Assembly: GCA_000708835.1 (NCBI GenBank)
Contig: DF237239.1
Span: 1-64,000 of the forward strand
DNA length: 64,000 bases
Reading direction: 5' to 3'
Origin: Klebsormidium nitens
Taxonomy: Eukaryota; Streptophyta; Klebsormidiophyceae; Klebsormidiales; Klebsormidiaceae
The translations under genes were made by a program, and so were the position numbers. The notes under the pieces are model-generated. The model saw only the letters and a list, made by a program, of their open reading frames with translations, was not told the DNA's origin and did no database searches. Position 1 is the first letter of the stretch; each line of letters opens with the position of its first letter. This document shows, in pieces, positions 1 through 12,924 of the stretch.

Positions 1-988
1 CAGTGACGGGCGGCAATTTATATCGGTATCGTCGGTTTTGACGGTTTGCACGCACCATGATGATGATCAACCGCAAGTTATCATTCGTAGTATAGCCTGA
101 TGACGTTGATCGGCGGTAGGCGTGCTGGCGAAGTTATTCACCTTTAATCTACAGATCGATGCCGTGCTAATATGTTGTGTGGAGTTACTTAAAAGCATGG
201 TGTGTTTATAATTGATTCTATATTCTACCAGCTCTCGCATGCAACATATGGCAGAAAGAAACGCCATCTGTTTTACTGTCTCTGTATGATTGACGAGTTG
301 GGAGCTTGAAGGCTGAGAGACGGTTTGCATTGCTCGTATCACCAAATATGCGAACAATGAACATATTGTGCTTGTAAAAAGCACTGATTCAGGTAATGTC
401 GATCCAGTAATCTCCTTCGTTATTTCCGGAGAATTTTTGTTCAGATTGTTACTGAATATTCGAAGAAGCCTTGCTTCAAAACTTTTGACTGATTACACGA
501 ACCAACTGCTTCCCTGCAGAAACTGTCACGTACAAAGCAATGGCCCGTGCTAGCACCTTCCCCTGGATTGAAGGGATAATGGCGGTCCAAGCTTCCAACT
601 CGACAACTGTACATACAATCGCACTGTCTACGACTGCCTTTCTCAGTGAAAAAACCCAATCCAAACCCAGCTCGAATGAAGACCCATCAACACATCTTAA
701 CGGCACTTTCTCTATCAACATAGACTAAGGTACATCATCAGTCTTCCATTTTTCCCTGCACAAGCAAGTACCAAAACGGGTCAGTTGGTTGTGGACTTCT
801 CTGACATGGTTAATGGCAAACCAATAAAATGCACGGAACAACCGCTTCAATGTCGCGGTCAAGGACGCACCGACTTGCTCGCAGGCATGGATTGTCAGAA
901 TCGTCAGGAGATTATGTTCGACCATTCTGAGAAATGACGCTAGCAAGGTGCAACCAAGACCAGGAGGCATGTATTGAGAAGCTCACCT
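1..988. other. No recognisable gene
   Basis: Short open frames occur on both strands, but none shows a recognisable domain, a convincing splice pattern or sequence composition that stands out. The right part probably holds the 3' untranslated region of the plastid-protein gene, which ends at 989 on the minus strand. Confidence 0.5.
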
Positions 989-3209
989 CTAAGAAAGAGC
1001 CTTCTCGATTTGTTTCCTGGCCCTCCCATAGATATCCCTGGAGCTCTTCTCCAGGCTGAAGTTCAGCTTGTTTAGGCCAGCTTTGGCCTGCTCCTTGGCA
1101 TCACCTCCACCCCTGACCAGAAAAAAAAGCTATCTTAGATACAGCCTTTCAAGAAAATCCACCTTCGGTCTAGAGAAAGCACCAAACAAGAAGTATACAT
1201 CACAGTAATTGGTAAGTTCCAAATGGCGTTGCCAAATATGAACTTATATTCTTCTCTGATTGATTGCACTTCGCACTGGGAACTAAGAAACTGAAGTGGC
1301 AACAGTCCCAGTGGTTTTGAGCGAACCCAGCTGAGGAATTAGGGTTTGTTAGGACCCATTCTCTCGAGTGGCCTTTTCTATCTAGCCAGAAGGCGGACGC
1401 AAAGATGATACATCTGTTTGCTTATCTAGCTTGGTATTGTTTACTACATCATCCTTCGTTCTTTTGAAAAGAAAAATCTACATGGACTACATACCGGAGT
1501 GTTTCTCAAGGGCATGGCATTGTATGTTAGATAGTCAGCAAATTTAAAAATCCATAATGCATACCTGCCAGCACTAAGCAATCTCAAAATTACAGTAATA
1601 AACCTTTCCTCTTGAAAGGTGCACACATGATGGTTCATTTTTGATTTCAGGTTCTGGCCCTGATCCGATTGACTTCCGAACTCGATTTGCTCAACTTATC
1701 AGATTAGGGTTGAGCTTTGAGAGTTGCTAACGAAGCATTACCTTGTTCGCCTCAGACTCTGCCTGGGATTCTGGCCACTGCATTCTTCCACACATCAGAG
1801 GGGAGGAGGCAAACCAATGAATTACCACATTCGACGAAAAATAATGTCCCTTACACATAGTCCCTAGATAAGAGCGTAGACATACCTGGCTGCGCCCCGG
1901 TCGGACTGGCTCGGATCCTCCCCCCTGTTGCCGCCATACCTCGGTGGTGAGTCGTTGTTGGTCAGATCATCAGCAGCTTTGAGCAGGTCATTGGCCTGGC
2001 AAAAGCGAAAATTCGACAATTACTTCGACAGTCAAAGCCCTTCGATTGTAAGTCAATGAAGTTCTCTGAAGTAATGGTGCGGTCCGCTTATGGACAGGTT
2101 TTTGGTATGAATGAAAGCAACATTGCGTAAGATTAGAATTGATGTAGTGCTCAAATTAGCATCCGAAAACCCCATATTTTGCAGGGGAAAGTATCGAGCA
2201 ATCAGCGCAACATGTCCACACCATTACTTAAGCACGCTGAGGCTGGGAAACAATGCTGTTTGAAAAGCTTACTGCATCCTCGATTACAGGCCCCTAGCAT
2301 CTGCAAATCCTCAGATTGACTTGAAGTAAAGACACTAGCCTTGCATTTAGGCAACAATTTGACCTACATTGCTGAGAAAGTCAATTCACTTCCGAACGAG
2401 GAGGCTGTACGGCTGTTAAGCTCACCTTGTCGCGGACCTCCTTCCTGCCTTGGTCAGCAAGCGCGGCACCAGCGCCCATGCTAAGGGCAGCAAGGGTGGC
2501 CAAGAATGCTCTCCTGGGCTGGGCGTTGTCAGACTGCGGATACAAACAATAGTTTGTCAGCCCAGGCAGGTTCTTGTGTTGAGATCTCAAACTCTCACAC
2601 AAGAAGCCTGCGGATGTCTCCAGCTCAAAGGATTTGTCCAATGAAAGCACAGAGCCTGATGGAACACCAGTCGGCCTTGAAAGGCGATAATCGAAGTTCT
2701 GGGTGCCACCCAATCAAAGCCTTGACTACCAGGCTACACAAGGCCTCCCAGAGCAATACTGCCCTTTATTTGAAACACGAAAGTGCATCATCTCAGTGAC
2801 TCTATCACTGCATAGCTTGAGTCAAGCAGCTCGGATATGCAGCTCTCCATACTTGAATTAAAAGCAATTGGTGTTGCTTTCTGGCCTCATTGCTGGCAGC
2901 AAAGTTCATTCTATGTTGCACGGCTTCGGTAGCTAATCACAATTCTCTCACTGGGGAACTGCTATCTGTGCACAAAGTTTCTAACGGCCTTGCCTCAAGT
3001 CCCCGCAATTGCAAATCCCAGTGGACTATTAGAACAGTGATTGTCAGGCTCATAAAACTTACGGCGCTAGCACGGACTGCAACATTCCTCCTGGGGGTCA
3101 TCTTGACCGGGGCAGGGGCCTCGAACCGGGCAACCCTGCTGCTGGAGATCGAAGCACCCCTCAGGCTGGAGGGGGCGAGGGCTGTAGACATCATAACGGA
3201 GGAAGCCAT
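989..3209 (-). CDS. Thylakoid-lumen-targeted protein of unknown function
   Basis: Four exons with consistent phases: 3063-3209, 2426-2533, 1886-1995 and 989-1112, giving about 162 residues. The N-terminus is rich in Ser, Ala and Arg and looks like a chloroplast transit peptide (MASSVMMSTALAPSSLRG). Around residues 53-75 a twin arginine (QPRRAF) is followed by a hydrophobic stretch and an Ala-Leu-Ala/Asp cleavage site, as in Tat-pathway thylakoid signals. The mature part would be only about 85 residues, highly charged and probably helical, with Lys/Asp-rich segments and no cysteines. I see no enzyme motif. The double targeting signal implies a small soluble lumen protein, perhaps a photosystem-associated factor, but I do not recognise the family. 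All introns have GT-AG ends, for example gtaagt after residue 49. The exon structure is well supported; the function is not. Confidence 0.75.
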
Positions 3210-3320
3210 GTCGTGTGCTGAGGAAGACAGGTGCAGACACTAAACTGGCGACAAGGTTTTGAACTTTGCTAGCTGAGATTCCAAGAATGATTTGGGGAGG
3301 AAGGGTGCCCGCCCTGATAT

Positions 3321-3327
3321 CTATATA
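3321..3327 (-). promoter_or_regulatory. Probable TATA box of the plastid-protein gene
   Basis: On the minus strand the sequence reads TATATAG about 112 bases upstream of the start codon at 3209, a normal distance for a plant TATA box with a short leader. ACGT-core elements lie further upstream at roughly 3495-3545, including one with TGACGTGGC on the minus strand. They resemble G-box type light or stress elements. Position and motif are the only evidence. Confidence 0.4.
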
Positions 3328-4653
3328 CCGTAACTGAAAGGGAGGAATCCTAGATACCTACCTGCGGAGCTGGCGCCCTAGGCGGGCTGATAAGGCAAGC
3401 CGCACTTTATTGGCGGCGGCCGATTGACCCCTTGTCAGCACGACAAGTGGCGATGCATGCATTGGCCTTTCCTGATAAAAGCGTGTGCATGTGTGCCACG
3501 TAGCACCTTGGTTCTTTGAGGCAGCCATCCGCATGCCACGTCAGCAGCATCACGATATCGACGGCTTGAAACGTAGATGGAAGGATGAACCCTTTCGTAT
3601 ACGGGGACCACCATCTACGGCCTGAAAGGGCATCTGATTCGATGGACGGTAACCGGACGTCGAGGTTTGCGGCCGGGCCGCGCTGAATGCAAGATCACAT
3701 ACCTAAAACGATTGCAACTCATTGCAAGTCGTCTTTTTGATTGGAGGGGCGATGCTTGCAGCAAGAGCGGGTGTCTGTGATCAGCGATCAGTAGCATTCT
3801 GGATTGACTCATCCTATCTACCGACCAGGCTTCTTTTCTTCTACTAAAGAGGTGCCAATGACTCGCAACATGGCACAGGGGCACTGAGGGCGGCTGTCGG
3901 ATTCATTTGCTATTACTCCATGCACGCAGCTATATGGTTGCATCACAATCATGCGATGATCATAGCATGACCCAACATGGACAGCTTCAGGCTCAACGAA
4001 TCGAAGAGCAGAGACATACGTATGATCGAGAAGAGCTCTCCGAATCCCCGCGGTGCACATGCGCACAATCAGGCTTTATTTGTCAACGGGTATGATTATA
4101 TGCCACGGTTGTATACAGATGTCATTAATTGTAGTCCTGCGAGAATTCTGTGTACCACAAAGTATAGGAAGGGCCGCGCAGCATGGCAGCATAGCGCTTT
4201 GTACTTTCCATCATGATTGTTGCATGGGATGGTCAGATTGGATTGTCAGATCCTAATGCACCTCATTGAGTGTTGACTCTCTGCTTGAAGCACCTGATTG
4301 ACACCTTGAAAGGAATGCAAAGCGAAAAGCTCGAAACTGACGTTAACAGACATAGAAGCCGAGCTCCCATGGCATCAGATGGCCGTTCATGCCATAGGAT
4401 GATGTCTGCGAAATCAAAGATGTTACTCACCGTTTGTAGCTCAGAATTACGGTTTCTCTAGATTTGGCATGGTGTCCCGACAAGTAACCACGCTTTGGGA
4501 GGTGATAATAAGTGCACATAGACGAGAGAATGACATCAAACCTCCGTAAACCATTGAGGGCCTCTTTCGCAAGCGGCTGTCTCATATGTGCGACATCTTA
4601 TGTAAGATGTAAATATAAATGACGTCTTCCTAATGCGGCAGCCCTGCTTCACC
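3328..4653. other. Intergenic region between two minus-strand genes
   Basis: This stretch should contain the promoter of the plastid-protein gene on its left and the 3' end of the ArfGAP gene on its right. Beyond the ACGT-core motifs near 3495-3545 I see no supported gene, repeat or RNA. Confidence 0.5.
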
Positions 4654-7600
4654 TTATTCCGACAACATAATGAATAGCTCTTCGTCCTTAATGGCACCAA
4701 GCTCCATTGCGCGCTCTAGCGGCGTTTTGTTTTCTGTGTCCGTAGCAGTGGGGCTCGCTCCCCTGCAAAGAAGGAATGCCGTATCAGGATTAGTAGGGCG
4801 TGTCCCCTTAGCTAACAAGGGAACATATCTTTGGAGTCGAGCAGCGTTCGAGTGATCACCGATGCCTTTGCCAAACCAACACTCCGATTGCTGCAAAAAG
4901 CCAGAGCCGTTCCTCCGAACTCCGGCTTCGAAGCCGGGTTCTCTAGCAAGCGCGTCTCATGAGGAGCAGTCATGCGGAGGAGTTGCTTGTACGTAAAGAG
5001 ATGCCGCGAACAATAAGATCCCGGTGATGACTAAAGGATGACAAGCACGCAGAAGCTTCATTACCATCCTAGTGAAGGAACTTTCAAAGATCCATGACAT
5101 TGCGTTCTTACGAGAAAAGCACCGAGAGCCTTTCAGGAATCACCTCCCCCAAATAACCAACAAACGGGGATTCAACCGAGGACTTTTTGCGGAAGAAATA
5201 CGGACCCTTCCTTCAAATTTGATGAGAGCGAGCTGGGACACTTCACCTGGACAGCAGGAGCTTTGCCGCGGCGTTGTTCCTGCCCATGATGCAGTAATGC
5301 AGGGGCGTGCGCCCCAGCCCGTCCCGCCTGTTCACATCGGCCCCGTACTGTAGCAGCAACTCGACAGTCGCCAGCTCCCCTAAACTCCCCGCCAGGTGTA
5401 AAAGCGCACACCCGGGCCCCTCGGCCAGCGACCGTTTGGTGAGCAAGTCGGGCGATGGAGGCGCTGTCGTAGTCGGAGTAGATGCTTGCGACGACACGTT
5501 GCTTTGCGGTGGGGGGGTCTCCGGACTCAGCGGCGCACCCCCCCGGTCGAGAACGAGCTCCTGCGCCACCCGCCCCGCAAGCGAGCCAACGTCGTCTTGA
5601 CTGCTTCGGGCAAAAGCGCTTGGGCCGTCCATAGCCGATGACGCGGGCCGGCCATCAGGATACGCGTCCTCGAACCTGGTGTTGACGTCAGCACCAGCCG
5701 TCACAACGAGCTGGTAGATTCGCCGCTGGTCGCCCCGCTCGACCGCCTCCCACATCTCCCGTTTGAGCCACGTGGGATGGGCTGTCTCTGGAGGTGGACC
5801 GGCCACAAACTGCTTGTCCGAGTACTGCACGAAGGCCGGAGAAACAATAATAGCGCCTTGAGATATCCCCAAACGATCATACGAAGGTTTGCGCTCGACT
5901 TTCCCTGAGGTTCAACGTTGCTTTTCCGAGTGCTGCGCGATGGCTCTGGTTCGATGACTCACGTGGCTGAACATGTCTCGATTTCAGCAAACCATCTCTG
6001 GATGACTGAGTCTATCCACACGACATGTTGATTGCTTGGATTGTTCAATTCATGTTTCCGTCCAAATGCACAGAGTCAGAGATGTGATGATATCAACCCC
6101 ACAGCATTCAATCCGCACGGATGTTCAACGACGCTTTCGGCCAAGCTGTCACCTCAATAGCAAAACACAAACGGCGCAACCCGGCATTAGTCCGGGTAAC
6201 CGCTGGTCGTGCGAACCCCGCCAACGCCGTGACAAAGCATAGATTTGAGGGTCCGCTCGCAAGAAAGCGGCACACCTTCATTTGGATGAACTTTTCTTTG
6301 ACGACCAGCGGCTCCTTGGGCCCCGGCTTGATGCTCTTCTGGCCCTCCTGGATTCCCTCCTCTAGTTCCCGCAACTTGTGCTCCCACAACTGCGACGGGG
6401 GAAGTCGAAATGTGTGAACTTTTGTCAAGCAGATTGCATTCAAGCAGACACCCTTTTCGATACGGATTCAATAAAGAGGTCAGCGATGCCTCGCGCAGGG
6501 CTCATGACATCAGGAGGTCTACGAACCCAAGAGCCTTGGGTCGCAAGGCGAAGGTTCTGAATCCGTTCAGAAGAGCATTCAGTGTTGAACGTCGCAAGAA
6601 TGTTCAGAGAATGCATCGCAAAATCGAGAGTCGCTTGGGGGCTCATTTGGGCGGATGACAAGCAGCCGTTGTTACTTTCTCTGCTCGAGTGGATCTTTAA
6701 ACGTTCCTTGATCTCCATGCTCTTGAGAATTTCGGAAATCTCAAAGAACGACAATAAAGGCCAGATAGATACATCCATGACAAACCCACAGAAAATGCAC
6801 GATTTGAGTCTGTTGCACGTACCTCGTTCGCAAACTGGTTCCCCGTCGCCTGGAACAGCCCAATCACCCCCGCCTCCCACACCTTTACGTCCAGTGTAGT
6901 GGACCGCACTTTGGACAGGTGTACACCCAAGTTTCGGTGCACCCCCGAGCACTCTATGCACAGCAAAATGCCCAGGTTGAGGCTCGCCCAGTCGGGATCC
7001 GGTGCGCCGCAGTCGGCGCAGAAGCCGTTCCCCGGGATCTTGCGCAGGGTTTCGAGGGGCTTGTTGAGCGCGGGGCCGCTGAAACGCCGCCGGAGGGGGG
7101 CCCGCGAGCCTGGACAATGAGCGGGGGGGGAAGCGTGAATACAAGCGGGAGCGCTGTATGATCGTTGGAATAAGTAGCTTGAGACCGTCAGCTGAGGAAC
7201 CGAGAGTATTGGCAGAAAGTACTCTCAAAAAATTTAGCAGGTGTTTCAAGGATAGCGGTCGTCGGGTAGGCTTATGTAAGCTCTCAGACGACCCTGCAAC
7301 CGGAATCACCTGAGAAGAGAATCAAGACTCGCAACCCACAAATTCAAGAAAAGGATAACAATAGAGAACGAGAGAGTATCGGAGGCAAGCTCTTCCTTCA
7401 GCGCCAAGGAAGCTGGAAGCAGAATTAACCGTCATGCGGCCCTGGTCAGCTTACGATCAGGACCGGATCCAAGGTCGGACAAGACTGCAGAAATGACGCA
7501 CAAATCAAAAGAACGTCATTCAGACAGACCATTATCAGACAGACCACAATCCGCATATACTGGGTCCCAGGCGGAACGTCTCACCGTCCGATCCTGAGGT

Positions 7601-10600
7601 CCCCGCTTGCTCGTCCATGGCGTCTGAAAACGCGCGGCTGTGGGTTCGGTAAGGGCCGTAAGGGGAGCCGGTCGGCGAGCGTTGCTGCACGCAGACGTGG
7701 CCCGGTTAGGAGAGCAGTACTCATCAAAAGGCCGTGACTATTAATAAGAAGTGCCGCCAATCGCTCGGTTGAGTGTAGCAAGAGTTCGAGATTCAGCCAT
7801 TTCTTCACAAGCTGCTCACAATGCTTTGAGCGTCTTCTTTCGAGTTTATTTCAGCGGTTTGACATTGTACAGGTGAGAATCCGATGTGGCTCGTGAAATG
7901 CCAGCACGTTAGAAACTCGCGAAGGGGACACCTGACAAGCTAGCAATCCTTGACTTGCTGCACGCCAGCCTCGAAGAGCGAAGGGCGGAACGGTGTCAAG
8001 ACGTCCCGTCAGCAATCTCTGACTCTCGAGTTTTGGCGAAGCTCAGCATCTGATAAAAGCGAGGGCATCCAACAACAGTGCATCGACCGTACAGCCCACC
8101 ACAACACACCGCACAAAACTTCTCTGACTCACATCTCCTGACAGTTGGCTGTTGAGCAGAGTCGCAATGACGCCCTGGATTTTGTCCATCCAGTCGACCC
8201 GGTCCGTCGCGTTCTCTGCTTGGAGGGTGTATGTTTTCTGGGGCGATACTATGCGGAAGCAGAAGCGGAGGTCCGTCTGCTCCGCGTCGTTCTTGATCGT
8301 GGACGTCAGCAGGTTCACGGTGTGGTGGGCGATGGTCTTTTCATCCTGCAAACGAGTAAGAAGGTTGCGTGTTTGTTTCTCACATTCAAACTCAGAACCT
8401 TCAGCACCTTCCAAATCAGTTTCTTAAGTGGCCTTAAACACCGCAATCTCCGGGCTTGGTTTGACTTCAGCAAGTCATATCATTTTTTTGCCAGGCCTCT
8501 TGATGTGGGCGTTACTTTCTTCGTCTCCGATAACTTCGGCAGGATGCCTGGTCTGACCTTCCACCTGCATAAATGGAGAGTGATAACTTGTGACACACCC
8601 ATATCCGTATCGTTGGATCGTCTAGGATATCAACTGCGCCGGGAAGCCTAGAGTTGCCTTCCATTTGCAGACTTCGGAGATGTCACGGTGTGACGAGTAA
8701 TTCAGGTTTTAGAAGCCGGCTCACCGTGGCTTTGCCCCACTCTTTCCGGTAGTAGTAGAGCATGCCCCGGCTATCCAGCACGAAGAAGCGCCGCTTCCAG
8801 TCACCACGCAGGTTGTTTGATCGTTTCAGCAGGTACCCCTGCTTGAGCATCATCACCTGGCAGGAAGAATGGCAATTGACATCGGGCCTCGCATACCCGA
8901 CTATTCATCGAGCTGGTCCTAAAAAGGTTCGAAGAAAATTGGGCGTAGTCATATCATGCATTTTCTGGAAAGTGTCGTATAACCATGGCAGCTTTTCACC
9001 ATCGTCTCCTTACGACATAACAGGCACCTCACTTCAACATCAGAAACAGTCCTGAGAGTCTGTCAAAGTAAATAGAGTGCTGCTTAACTTCGGAAGCACA
9101 GATTATGACTTGAAAGTGTTCCAATACACACAAACACTGCCACTCGTTTCCTCTTGAGTTCACAAAGAATCTTGAGAGAATCCGGCCCTCCCGTCGAGGC
9201 CTACCTTCCCTTTGGGTGTCGAGTTCATCATCTTTTCGATGAGGTTATTGCTCTTGCCGACCATCTGCATGCCGTCCCCTCCCGTTGCCGCCCCGTGCAC
9301 CTCGCTCAGGCTCTGCATGTTGCTCCGCTCTAGTTGCCGCCGGTACTCCGCCATCTTGTCGCTCAGCGCCGCCTGCTCAAAGTTGGTGCGCTCGCGCGAC
9401 TGCTGCGCATACGTCAGCACCTGGTGGATATACGGCTCCATTGCGTGTAGAAGCTCGTACGCCTGGCAAAAGAGGTGCACGGTTTGGAATCTTGAATGAT
9501 GATGGGGAAATCATTAGGATCGTTTTAAGCGGCGCTTTGCGACGCCGCGCCGCGATCCCGCCGCTCGACCTGCTATGCAAGCTTGCGGATGGCGGGGTTT
9601 CGACGACGAAACGCATGCGGTTTTGAAGCCCACGTAGTTGCGTCCGAATTTTTTGAGACTGGCCCCGCGTGCGGGCACACATGTCGGATTTCCATTCGAA
9701 CATCCGGTCGTATGGTGAAGGCAATTTATCCTGAATCTTGGCTTGCCAGTTCAAGAGTAAGATCGCTTCGACAGCTTCAGCGTTGAAGTTCGTGCACGAA
9801 GAGCACTACCGTCCGTCAGAACGTGTGGCTTACTTGGTAGGAAACCTGCGGACACCTTCCTGAAAGAGGCGAGCCCAACCGTTGGCAGACGACAGATTAC
9901 AAGGATTCTGAAAACAGTTGAGTTTGAGGGTCTGCATTCCATCACGACAACCAAGTGTTGTGCTGTCAAAATGCAAACTGATGCCAAAGGAAAGTGATGG
10001 CGCACCTGCTTAAAGTACCGAAGGTGGGCATCCATGGTTCCGCTGACTGCCTCGAGGAACTCGAACTTCTTCTTCGACTCGGCATTAGACAGCGCCGTGA
10101 CCTGCAATCAGTACCAGCTCCAGATGTTGTAATAGGTGCAACGCCGACCTGATTTGTTCAACAAAGTGAAAGCGACCATCGGGTTGGCAGGTGGCGTCCG
10201 ATGACGGGAAACTGTGGAATAAATTCGGCGTTCAGAAACCTTTGACAACTCTCCTTGAGTGAGTAAGAACGAGGGACCATTTTAAGAGGCCGACGACTCA
10301 TGCAACTCGACAATCCTGGCGGTTCGACGACGACCTTTCCTGTTGCCCCGGATTCGATGGCCTGTTCCTGCAAGAACTCTGTGCTTTTCAAAAGATCGAG
10401 TCCCTGCTAACTATTCTCCACCTCCGCTCCTTGACACCTGGTCCCGAATTTTCCGCTGAAAAAGCTAAACCGAGCGACAGTCTGTGTTCGCTTACCAGGT
10501 TGAAGCGGCACTGCTCGAAATGCAGGCGCGCGTTCTTGACGTCCTGCTCCGCTTCGGCCACCACCTCCGGCTTTGTGTTCTTCTTGAGCGACAGAAATTT

Positions 10601-12924
10601 CTCGCGCACGCTGTCGTACTGGTAGCTCGCCTTGTCGAAGTTCTTGCGAGCGTCCTGCGGGGGCATGCGAAGTCATTTCAGCCTTACAAGTTGCGGCCGA
10701 AGTATGATTCTGTCTCAGCGCAGTGAAGCCAGGTCCCAACAGAATCTGTGCAAAGAAGAAGTGGCCAATCTCACAATAGAATTTGACTTGTATTCGACCT
10801 CAGGATATAAGCCACTCCTTGTTTGAAAAGGCGCCAGCAACAGGGTAACCGAACACTTCTCGCAACAAACCGTTGTACAACATCTGTGTCACGATACAAA
10901 AGCCTACATATCCCATCTCTCCGTCTTGGCGACCGTTCTCTCCCCTCCACATTCTACAGATGTAATGCCACAAAGAGGTGCAGGCACGTTCAATAACAGA
11001 TATTAGTCCGGAAACCAATCCATTTGTCGTTCGTTGCGAGGATCCCGCAGATGAATTCGCCTTGCCATCCTGTAATTGCACAGAGTATACCTATTGCGCG
11101 CCTGCTTTCTTGCTCATAGCCCGAAGACCCAGGCAATTCGGTAAAACTCCGGCCCACCAAAACCCTTCCTCACCTTGACGTCCTGCAGATCGACGGCGAC
11201 AAACTGGTGCAGCCGATCGTTCAGCATGTGCTCCACCTGCGAGCGCAGTACCTCCCGGTACGTCCCAATCTCGCGCAGCGCGATCGTGAACTTGGTCATC
11301 ACGGGGCCTGCAACAGGCGGTCGGCAAATCTGAGTAATGGCTGGGGGACAAGCCTCTGTCACCAGCGTCCATCTTGTTGACATTAACAAATTGGACGGTT
11401 CAGATCGCCCCGTCAGATGGCATACCAGAGCTCCTGATCACGTGGCAGGTCCTAGGTGCTAACAGCTAAAGCCCAGATTGCACTCTTAGACTGGCTTCAT
11501 TAGGGTGAAGATCGAACGGCTGTGACAGTGTTTCAGTCATCGGAGCGGGTCTGCGGTCCGCCTGGCAACCAGAAACTCGCGAATCTAAGCAACCACTCCT
11601 GATAACAATATGGACGACCAACTCTCGAGCTATTGCAGTATTCCGGAAGGACAGCTGACCAAAACACTTGGCAGCAACCGCTGCGTAGGCATGCCCGTTT
11701 TGAACGGGGGCGAATCTGTCCATCACCAGGCCCGCCACAGCGTCTGCCATTTGAACAGTTCTTTCCAAGAAGTAGTTTACAAGGTACCCCCACCTCCCCT
11801 AACTTTCTTATAGCTGACACGTGTTTACAAGTGATAAGCTTTTATTCAGAACGAAACAGGGCATTGACCATGTGTCTAGTTTGTGGGGTTCAATAGGCCC
11901 TCGTTTGACGACAAGCATCCATATGAGCTGAATGTTGCCAGGTGCGCAGCACATGCGAGATCTTGAGCTCGCACAATCCAAATCTCAGCGAAGTAGCTAG
12001 TGCCCTTCCTGCCCACTGTTCAGGGCAAAGCAAGAGTCAGACCAGATCGCACTCTCCCCCATAATGGTCAGAATCCTGACCCACCATCCATCACATCCAA
12101 AAGCCCTTGGAGGTAAGCCCAGGCGCTCACCTCCAACTGCCACGGAGATCGGATCATCATGCCCGCCCCCAAACACCTCCAGTGCTTGGGCGAATGCAAT
12201 GTCCCCATCGTACGCCTCACCGAGCCCTTCCGTGTACTTGCGACAACCCTGTGGTATGGGCACGCTTGGTTGAAATAGGATAAAAGGATTTCCAAGGAAC
12301 TCTTGACAGGTGTCCCTACTTGGAGTTTGAGCGGACGGAGAATTATTCCTGAAGACTGAACAAGAAGCCACCTTGCACTGGTTAGAGTCTTGCTCTGGAT
12401 CATAAGTTTATGAGCAGCTCAAAGCTCGCAGATATAGCAATCTTGTTTCTTTCAGAGTTGCGAATCCATTACGAGGAGCCAGTGCCGAAAATGTGGGCGA
12501 ATGCAGCACTTTGGCAAATTAGGGTTTTGGCAAACTTGGAAGAACTGCTCTGCTTCGTCTCCGATTGAAAAGCCAACCAGCTCCAACAAGAATTGACCGC
12601 TCAAGCTAAAACAGCCCTTAGGGACTGCCCTAGCTGATTTAGAAGCTCGTCTTGGCTTCAATTGTTAAAGAACTTGGACTGCATTTTGCCACTGCAGTGT
12701 GTGAAGTCAGCAGCACTGAATGGATTTGCTGTGACATTGACTCTTTTTGAACGGTACAGCTGCCTAATCAACTTTGAACAGAGAAAGACTCTCATTGCAG
12801 ACCTGAGCTCTGGTCTCACCTTGTAGAAGCGATTCGTTCTCTCCCGCAAGATTTCTGTGCTCTCTTCCAGGCCTTGCAACTGCTTCCTGAACATGGGGGA
12901 GTCATCGAGCTTGGCGAAATGCAT
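4654..12924 (-). CDS. ArfGAP with BAR, PH and ankyrin domains (ACAP / AGD1-AGD4 type)
   Basis: A GTPase-activating protein for Arf small GTPases, acting on membrane vesicles. Twelve exons keep phase: 12820-12924, 12131-12248, 11174-11307, 10496-10654, 10006-10101, 9205-9462, 8725-8856, 8133-8345, 7585-7637, 6823-7153, 6276-6389, 5247-5824 and the last, 4654-4762 (thirteen segments), giving about 799 residues; Arabidopsis AGD1 is about 828. Domains in order: BAR (about 1-270, starting [12 protein letters not shown]), PH (about 291-400, with [10 protein letters not shown] and [12 protein letters not shown]), ArfGAP zinc finger (about 455-570, Cys-x2-Cys and Cys-Ile-Glu-Cys with the conserved HRNLGVH), and C-terminal ankyrin repeats ([18 protein letters not shown]). 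The start is the ATG at 12924, which begins the conserved BAR block. The small exon 7585-7637 and the 5' boundary of the ArfGAP exon are the least certain; I chose them because they restore frame. Ser/Pro/Thr-rich spacers separate the ArfGAP and ankyrin parts. Confidence 0.9.

Noticed and set aside
476-721. An 81-codon minus-strand frame
   Set aside because: It has no recognisable motif, and overlapping frames on both strands look equally open.
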